Shown: positions 57,040 through 64,000 of the stretch, one piece after another
How positions within the stretch are numbered: position 1 is the first letter of the stretch
Layout of the letters: every line of letters starts with the position of its first letter
Source: Opisthorchis felineus
Lineage: Eukaryota; Platyhelminthes; Trematoda; Opisthorchiida; Opisthorchiidae
DNA: 64,000 nt
Direction of reading: 5' to 3'
NCBI GenBank assembly: GCA_004794785.1
Contig: SJOL01008950.1
Location: 467,353 to 531,352, forward strand
Program-made: the position numbers and the translations under genes
The notes under the pieces: generated by a model
What the model was told of the DNA's origin: nothing
What the model saw: the letters and a program-made list of their open reading frames with translations, nothing else
The model's database searches: none

Positions 57040-57827
57040 CACATCACTCAGTCATCCTATCTGTTTAAGTGTTGAAGGAGTTGTTCCGCTCGATATGCGA
57101 CCATTATTTTCTCACTGCCGTTTCAAAGGATGAATTCAGTACTCTTTGTAGTGAAGATGTACAGTTCAGGTTCGGTGACAACCTTTACAAAGCAGACTAG
57201 GTCAGTCGATTTTTTCAGACATATTGCTATATTATAAAGCAGGTCCAGCCAGCTAATCAGCACTTTGGATTGTTACGTTCAGTAGGCAGAAAACACAGGT
57301 TTCATAGATAGTCATTCTCAGCAGGCAGAACACTTCCGTCAATACTTAAATGCTTTTCAGTCTAACATCAAATTTACTACTGAAGGCGAATACCCGTTGA
57401 CCTGTTGATTGCATTGAAGGTGATGGGGCCCAGCAACCGAAATATGCACCATAGATCTAGCCAATAGGCATGTTTATGCACCTTAGGTGTTTTGCTCCTA
57501 TTTCAACGAAAAGGCTGAATATCAGGTCGACCGTTTATTGGGCCTAGACAAACCGGCAAACAATAAGTCGATCTAACTATGGGTGAACTTGCCGACTACG
57601 TAGCAATCAATACTGACGAGAGAGTCGTGTGCTATTTCGGTTCATTGTTTGTGTCCCGTATTCCGAGCATGTGTGTTGTTGGTCTCCAGACCCTGCTGCT
57701 CAGGGGAACATGGGACTGCGGTGCCTGTGTGTCAGTTTGACTGCTCCCCTATCCCTTGGACTAGAGTAGGTGACCTCGTCACGATGCAGATCGACTACAC
57801 GACCCTCGGGTGTTTTTTACCCTAGAG
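57040..57827. other. Gene-free stretch
   Basis: No gene, repeat or RNA was recognised between the fold-back repeat and the acceptor-like site at 57827. Confidence 0.4.
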
Positions 57828-58138
57828 TTTCCATTTGGTCACCTTCAGTACCGTTGTTTCCTTCGACGTGGACCGATTTTCCCCGGTTGGCGGTGGATCG
57901 TTCACATGCCTTCTTTCCTACCACATATGACGGGACTCTTGAGAGAGCTGTCTTAACCACAACCAGTGGATTCACTCTGCAAACTCTATCAAAACCGAAA
58001 CCGAACGCACATGGAAAAGTTGGAATCGTAATAGACATCCAAGCTTGTCCACAAAAAACTGTTTCAGCCCCGGTCAAAAATAGCGTCAATACTAAGGAAA
58101 AAATATTCCCGGCCAAATTTAGGCGATTATATACCTAA
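57828..58138 (+). CDS. Candidate last exon, function unknown
   Basis: After the acceptor-like GTGTTTTTTACCCTAG the plus strand is open for about 100 codons to a TAA at 58136-58138. The peptide is polar, Ser/Thr/Pro/Lys-rich with a hydrophobic VGIVIDIQA segment. Open stretches continue in other frames to about 58850 (58282-58512 and 58520-58744), so the tract may instead be a decayed ORF. The minus strand is also open for 99 codons. No family is recognised. Confidence 0.2.
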
Positions 58139-59460
58139 CCCGTTAGGTCGCCACCCCCTATGCGTAATATAGTGCACATTCTCATCCAAACTGAAGCGAG
58201 TAACTTTGTTGCCTGTAAAATGCAACCCAACCAGTCTGTCCACACCGAACCACCTGTAACTACATGAAAGCATATTGGTGAGTGAGATGTAAAAAGAATT
58301 TTTCTGTCCGGATCTCTGAACACCCGTTCAAGTGGTTGTTCCAATGGATCAGCAAAGTATCCAAATCTGCCATGGACTCCGCATATTTTGGAGGCCAACA
58401 ACTGCAACAGCACACTCGAATCACGCCGGTTTGTTTGCTGGTAAAAAGCCCTCTAATGAGGCGGACACTAGCAGACATCTTAAACCGAACTTGCACGTCT
58501 AGAAAGACATAGTTTTATCTTGGTATATACAAACGTTAAAAAAACCCAAACAACTCCACTGTGCCTATTCTCGCTATTTCCAAGCGGTGTTTCAAGCTGT
58601 GCAGTTCCCAACACTTCCGTTTCACACCTCAAACTGCGACATGCTGGGTCCTGGCAATCCGTTATCCCTCTCTCTTATAACCTTAAGATTGATTTTTCAC
58701 ACCTATCCGGTCCGGTCCCATGCTTTTCGGTTCCTATATCATAGGCGTTTTCTTTGTCTACTCCCTACCGAGTGTGATAACAACGGAGAGCAGAACAAAA
58801 TTAGCTCTACGAATCCTGCCAAACTGCGTTTTGCCCTCGATGTTTGATTGATTAAAGTCAATCCGTAATATTAGCTGCCTTACAAAGTAATTGGTGTCAG
58901 TGACGTGTCCCGGGTACAAAACGCCAATAGAACCGCCCTGAACAAAATGGTCATATGGTCAACGAATACAGTAACCAATGGTATTTGTATCTGTAGCAGT
59001 CTCTTGTATGATGTTCATTTGTAGGTAGCAAGGTTTGAAGTGACATGTGGGTAATCATTTCCCGATAACTGTGTAAGAGGTAATAGTTTCGATCTGTTTT
59101 TTTTTAAAAAACGGTGTGTCACGCGCATCAGCGCAATCTAAGTCTCAGCTAGGTCGGATACTGGTCTGCAGTAATAGAGGTCCGATTATCCGCAGTATTG
59201 CTAAGGAGATATGAAGTTACCACAACCTCCTCATCCGCATGAAAGTATGAGATCTATGATAACGCGAGGAGACGACTACTGCCTGCTGCTTCAAACTAGA
59301 TGATAAGTGCTCGAAAGTGGTGCAGTGAAAACAGCAACTGCTAAGGTATGGGCTATACCGAAACTACACCAAGTAGGGAAAAGGTCTACTGCAATTTTTC
59401 AACGAGGGTAAAGTGGGTCATGAATAATCCTACTTGAAACTTTCTTGAGCAGAGAGAGAA
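58139..59460. other. Unassigned
   Basis: Overlapping open frames on both strands at 58135-58847 have no motif. The rest (58850-59460) is without open frames of note. Confidence 0.35.
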
Positions 59461-59462
59461 GC

Positions 59463-59681
59463 CTAGTTCGGATAGCCGGCATGCAATAATATGTCAGTGA
59501 CATGAGACACCTCGTTGACCTTGTGGTGAAAGATCTTTGATGGTTGGAGAACGCAATTTCCGCGGGTATAAAGATCAGTTCTTGACTCTGAAGGGGAATA
59601 AAAATAAGATCCATATCTCGGAATATTGAACGACTTCCTGAGTCCTTCGATTACAGGAATCCGACTGTTATCCATCACCAT
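59463..59681 (-). other. Unassigned open frame
   Basis: 72 codons on the minus strand give a balanced, soluble-looking peptide (NSRIPVIEGLRKSF, then SKIFHHKVNEVSHVTDIL). An AG precedes its TCGG start but without a pyrimidine tract, and no donor follows before the stop. It could be an exon end or transposon remnant. Confidence 0.2.
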
Positions 59682-60579
59682 CCATCACAATAACTCTGCG
59701 TACCTTAACAAAATATAGCTTTCAGTTTGCAACATTAATACCATAAATTAACCCATTCACAGTCCGGATTTAAATCCAGGTGGAAAACATGTCGGCCCAC
59801 TAGTTAGATTGGTTTATGCATACTGTCGTGCTTTTGATAGCTTTTCTAATGTGATGTGTTTCTCAGAAGTAGCAGAAATTCGAAGTTAAAACCATATGCT
59901 ATCAGATTATAAGTGCACCAGAAAGATGCGCATCAGCTGATATTACCAAAGGTTTTTGTATCTGTTGACCAGAAGGTTCTTTCGACTCTAAGCACAAAGT
60001 GGTTCAAGTGTCCAACTGTGCCAAAATTCGCTATGCTGATGTTATTGTTGAACGATCGCTTTCGTTGTGAAATCGGGTGCAGCCAAAAAGACAGGCCAGA
60101 TGGACGTTATCCAGGGGTTACGTGCACGCAGGGGCAACACGATGAACGAATACACGGTAAACTTTTTTGGCCCTTTTAGTGGTAAATGCTTCTGCGTGCA
60201 TAAGGGAAGCAGGTCAGTTGACTTGTCAAGCCCCTAAGTAAAACTGTTTAAGGCACACTTAGTCATTGGATCATCATTTCCAAAAAAACCCAAGTCCTCC
60301 TTGAATTTCTTCTGGTTATTTGCCTTCGGCGTGCATCCTGTTTAGAAAGCAGACTTCGGTTTGCTACTCCTAGTTTTCTCACAGTGGATGCTCTCCATAA
60401 TCACTCAAAATGAACCGCAGCGCGTTATGGTCACTGATGGCAACAGTATTACCTTAGCTTGCTTGCATACATAATGACATACATATTACATAACGTATCC
60501 AACGTCGTTTATTAGGCCGGGCTGCCAGCTGACACTGGCGTCAGAATTTTTAAGCCAACTCACAAGTGGTACGCAGTAC

Positions 60580-60825
60580 TCATTGCATCAACTGGATCGT
60601 GGGGTGTACAGGTTCTTCATAAATCCCTTCAAGACACTGGTCAACAACTAGCCCAGTTGCTAATTCCAGCTGCCGTATTTTGGAGCGCTGCCGCAATCGG
60701 TTGGTGGTGGTCCCAGTATTTCCAAAACCTCGAATTACGTCTCCCTGGTTCCACTCTGGCCGAACTACACCATCTATGGTGTATCGTAATGAACAATGAC
60801 CCCCGGTCTCTTCATATATGGACAT
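60580..60825 (-). other. Unassigned open frame
   Basis: 81 codons on the minus strand, with YTIDGVVRPEWNQGDVIRG and KIRQLELATGLVVDQCLEG, look more like a folded protein than random translation. An AG just before ATGGTGTAG (about 60780) could be an acceptor but would not keep this frame from its start. No family is recognised, and the plus strand is also open. Confidence 0.22.
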
Positions 60826-61590
60826 CCAGAGATTTGACCGATACGGTTGAAACAGAAGCCATACAAGTGAGCATTAATCAAGTGACTCAGTGCATCATTT
60901 TTCAAAAATGTTCTCCGAACATTTGACCCGAAAGTACCACTAAGTCTACTAAGTACAAGTACAACTAAGCCTACCCTTTAAGATACGTCTCATTTCTGCC
61001 ACAGCAGACAAAGGTCATATAAGCCTACCTATCTTCAAGACGTTCTAGAATCAGTATCAGTAATGAGTGGCAACAGTACTCGCCGGGCATCACCATCATC
61101 ACTAAATTTGCATCGTCTTGCCAACCTACCTCTCTAAATACCGGAATTCGTAAAGTTAGTGGCCTATGTTGAGGAGTGGTGCAACCGAGCTCGTCCGGAT
61201 TTTATACTTTTTTTAAAGGTTCGGTGATAGACCAAAGGATCGGAGCAATAGAATCGAATTAGTGAGAGGGAGCTGGCCGGGGACTGCTTTGAACTTAACC
61301 ATTGGCACTCACATGCAGATTGATTTGTATTTCAATTGCGGGGGCCTGATTGCCCACAATCCGTACAGTTCTTTATTCGTTCGTGTATATTCTTGAAAAA
61401 GTGCGAATCACCACTCTGTTAGTAGAAAACTGTCAGCAGCAGCTTCTCTGCGGCAAATGTTGATTCATCAGTTAATTGCTAGTTGATAGTATCCTAATGG
61501 CAGTTCTGTGATTCCGCCGTCACGAAGGCCAAGCTTCAGGTTACCGGTCACACGATTACTAAAGTCTCAGGAACACGCGAATGTATGCAG

Positions 61591-61773
61591 TATCGGCACG
61601 TATTGGCCATCAGGCCTCTGTGTTTTAAATGTTCCCAACAGAAAAGATTGAATCATTTACTTGAGCTGGACAATTACCTTGCAGCTCTGGTGTTCACACT
61701 TGCCGAATCCTTTGCATCTTCAGTTCTTTTGAATATGAGTGCAACGGGGATGGATCTAGTGCCAACTCTGAGG
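61591..61773 (+). CDS. Candidate exon, function unknown
   Basis: It is bounded by GTATGCAG and a CTGAGG|GTATGT donor: 183 bases, exactly 61 codons, phase 0 at both ends. The peptide has a Cys pair (CFKC) and an amphipathic helix-like stretch (LELDNYLAALVFTLAESF). The donor is strong, but the acceptor lacks a pyrimidine tract. No family is recognised. Confidence 0.28.
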
Positions 61774-62094
61774 GTATGTCTGTGTCGAAGTTACTTGGAA
61801 GTATAAAAAGTTTTCTTACTCCGCTCCCAAGTTTTCGTAGTCAGCCACATTAGGCGGTCTTGATGGAGTAAGATTAAGGAGGTTCCGTCAAGCAGCTGAT
61901 GTGTTTTAAGCATTGAGAACTTGTCGTATTATGTCGAATAGTCCCTAGGAAGATTTTACTCAATCCAAGTTTGAGGAGTCTCGAAATATGGAGGTGGAAA
62001 CCTGTCGTTAGAGTTAAACGAATCACAAAACCTAATCTTTTTGAATCTATGACCGATAGTAGTCGTTCATCTGTAGAACCCTCAAAGTTCCTAG

Positions 62095-62200
62095 CTGCCA
62101 TGCCAACTGAACGACTTACGAGGGCTGAGATACTACCAGGTTACCCAAGCTCAGAAAGCAGCCGTCGAATAATGGACCCTAACCACTGAGATATCTGCAG
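62095..62200 (-). repeat. SINE-like repeat S1, degenerate copy
   Basis: The minus strand reads CTCAGTGGTTAGGGTCC (a box-A-like remnant), then GAGCTTGGGTAACCTGG and AGTATCTCAGCCCTCGT. This is the S1 head and tail as at 690-865. Box B is lost. Confidence 0.6.
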
Positions 62201-63680
62201 CTTAGTGGCATACATTTTAACAACCCTGCTATTGATTCGTCTGTCTGTTCATTTTGGAAATGCTTGAGAAATGCTCATCTACTCGGGATGGAAGTTCTCA
62301 TGGTCATTCAGTCTAAGACTGTTATGACAAGGCAAGGTGGTGTTGGTTGTAGATCAGGTTGCAGATTTCCGAAGCCCCCAACCGGGCATCACGCTTGGTA
62401 ACGAAACGCTTGCAACTAAAGCGCCAAGCTCGGCGAACAGAATAATGGCCACCTGTGCTAAAAACAACGTACCCCACCTACCGGTGTAAAGGTGTCTAGT
62501 ACTGATGAAGCGAGTGGGTAATATTTGGACAAAGCAGTTTAAAGTCCCATTCATGTCTCTGATGGAAGGCTGATTTAAAAAGTGCCAAACTGTTTGACAG
62601 TAGTTATTTACGTTAAATGTTCGAACCACGTCAAGGAAAGCTCAGGAGTACGCTCTGTGTAAATGAAGATTTTACTCTTGTATCCAATCACAATCCCTCG
62701 CAATTGAAGTCACCCGTCTCTTCAGCCTTAACTTTATGCATTGACGGGTGGTATGTTGGTGAGGAACACAGTCGTCCAGGTGTGTGATCTGAATTTTAAG
62801 TGGTATTAACCTCGAAGTACGCCATAATCTTCCATTAGATCACTCACCCGGCGTCAGCTTGGCTCATTCCCGCTTCAAAAAAGCTTTTGTTTATGTCCAG
62901 ACGCTTGCTTCTCAATTTTTACCGAGAGTAAAGCCTCGTGGAATTACTGCCAAATTAAAAAACGAGGATTTTAGCCCTCGCCCATCTTATTCTGTGGTGA
63001 GCTGAGCTCCGTGAAATTGCTCTGTGGGCACCAAAGTCATATATATATATATATATATATATATACGGTAAAAGGAGAAATCAAAGCCCAATGATGACTG
63101 GTGCTCCACCGATGCTCGAATCTCTACCTAGGATACCATATAAAAATTATCGATGCAATTCGACGGTCACTTGGCTATCGTTTTTCCGCCAAGCTGAGAA
63201 ACTGCACAACTGTTTTCTGCTATCTATAGGTGGGTTAGTAAATAGTTATTGTGAAGGTAAAGGATGAGGTCAAATAAACCAGCAAGTTTATGAGGAGCCT
63301 AAACTGGAGTACTCCTTCAATTAGTATGTGGACCTGCTCTTTCGTCTTCTAACAAGCGAAAGAGAATGGACTTGTCCAAAATTCTGGAAAAGTGCTCAGG
63401 CTTAGTCAGAACAGAAGGAAACAACCTCATATCTGTATATGTGTTTCAGTGGAGGAATATACAAAATTCTCAGAAATGTACTATAGCACTTCATCATAAT
63501 AACTACCTACCTGGTGCTCAGTGGATCGTTAGTCTCAGTTATACAGGTTAAACCCATCAAAATTTCCCCATATGATCCCACTTGTTGGGTTACTATAATC
63601 CTTTAGTTCAGTACGGGAGAGGTGCAACATTCTTTGCAGATTTACCAGTAATGAAGTGGTGCATTGTTCAAACAAACGAC
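62201..63680. other. Gene-free stretch
   Basis: Probably intron downstream of the minus-strand exon at 63692-63923. The 92-codon minus-strand frame at 62629-62354 has a hydrophobic LFLAQVAIILFAELGALVA stretch, but no splice sites match the required phase. The AT microsatellite at 63039-63065 lies here. Confidence 0.35.
63039..63065. repeat. (AT)n microsatellite
   Basis: Twenty-seven uninterrupted bases of alternating A and T. Confidence 0.95.
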
Positions 63681-63691
63681 AGAACACATAC

Positions 63692-63923
63692 CTGTTGTTG
63701 TCTTGCAGTCTTCCAGAGACAAATTAATATACCGGTTCACGACCCATTCCAGTTGGTAGTCTTTCAGATCACGCAGCGAAAACGGGAGTTTAGAAATATT
63801 TACGTTGAATGAATAGACATAGATATATTGCTCGTTGCTCTTCCGCTTTATCACAAATTCTCGTACAACAGTGCAATTGAAAAAATGACCTTGCTGCCAC
63901 GGGGATACGGCGCTGTTTTCGAG
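63692..63923 (-). CDS. Internal exon of an unidentified minus-strand gene
   Basis: The acceptor CTGCTTACCCCACAG and the donor CAACAACAG|GTATGTG are both strong. The 232 bases between them are open throughout (77 codons plus one base, entering in phase 0 and leaving in phase 1). The peptide is soluble and mixed: LENSAVSPWQQGHFF, then VVREFVIKRK, YIYVYSFNVN, LPFSLRDLKDYQLEWVVNRY and SLEDCKTTT. The alternating strand-like and helix-like segments suggest a folded domain, but I do not recognise it. Neighbouring exons are not found: the 5' side lies beyond the window and the 3' side somewhere below 63691. Confidence 0.6.
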
Positions 63924-64000
63924 CTGTGGGGTAAGCAGTTTATTGATGTTTACCTGTGAGTTTTTGAAAACGTTTTAATAGTTGGGCTAAAAAAGACTGA
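63924..64000 (-). other. Intron upstream of the exon at 63692-63923
   Basis: It contains the pyrimidine-containing acceptor region and no further open exon before the window ends. Confidence 0.5.

Noticed and set aside
1..64000. CRISPR arrays, bacterial operons or phage-like gene clusters
   Set aside because: No regularly spaced repeats, tightly packed ORFs or bacterial translation signals exist; the sequence has the architecture of an animal genome.

Overview
This is eukaryotic DNA. Genes appear as short exons separated by kilobases of non-coding sequence. Splice sites have the form CAG|GTATGT and polypyrimidine-AG, and decayed retrotransposons and short interspersed repeats fill most of the rest. 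Nothing looks prokaryotic: there are no operons, Shine-Dalgarno-led ORFs or CRISPR arrays. The repeat content (CR1-like, RTE-like and Ty3/gypsy elements, plus tRNA-headed SINEs whose chance translations I recall from opisthorchiid liver flukes) suggests a digenean trematode, perhaps Clonorchis or Opisthorchis. That assignment is from memory and was not tested by a search.

The only securely recognised host gene is on the minus strand at the left. Two exons (4199-4319 and 3548-3775) join in phase to encode a tandem PHD finger most like KAT6 (MOZ/MORF) histone acetyltransferases. A third minus-strand exon candidate upstream (8891-9156) is phase-compatible. At the right edge a well-formed minus-strand exon (63692-63923) belongs to a protein I cannot name. 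Several weaker exon candidates (45463-45782 plus; 54867-54910 minus; 61591-61773 plus; 57828-58138 plus) are listed with their limits.

Mobile elements: a minus-strand CR1-type non-LTR element at about 22.2-26.4 kb has lost nearly all of its endonuclease domain. It also carries frameshifts and a stop just after the FADD box. A plus-strand Ty3/gypsy element at about 33.0-38.25 kb has divergent LTR-like repeats, with one LTR block in a different order at the two ends, a damaged RT active site and an insertion inside RT. A second, more decayed gypsy-like copy lies at 49.5-50.8 kb, with a further protease remnant near 51.7 kb. The 3' end of an RTE-type element is at 44.3-44.65 kb. tRNA-like SINE copies lie near 0.13-0.26, 0.69-0.86, 7.19-7.34, 46.5, 49.0, 56.4 and 62.1 kb.

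The most unusual signal is a modular interspersed repeat at 45.9-57.0 kb. Two of its copies contain a hammerhead-ribozyme-like core: one nearly intact (46058-46100), one decayed (52366-52412). A third copy is a long fold-back palindrome. Most long open frames elsewhere are chance or antisense to transposons. The remaining gene-free stretches are probably introns or intergenic sequence.
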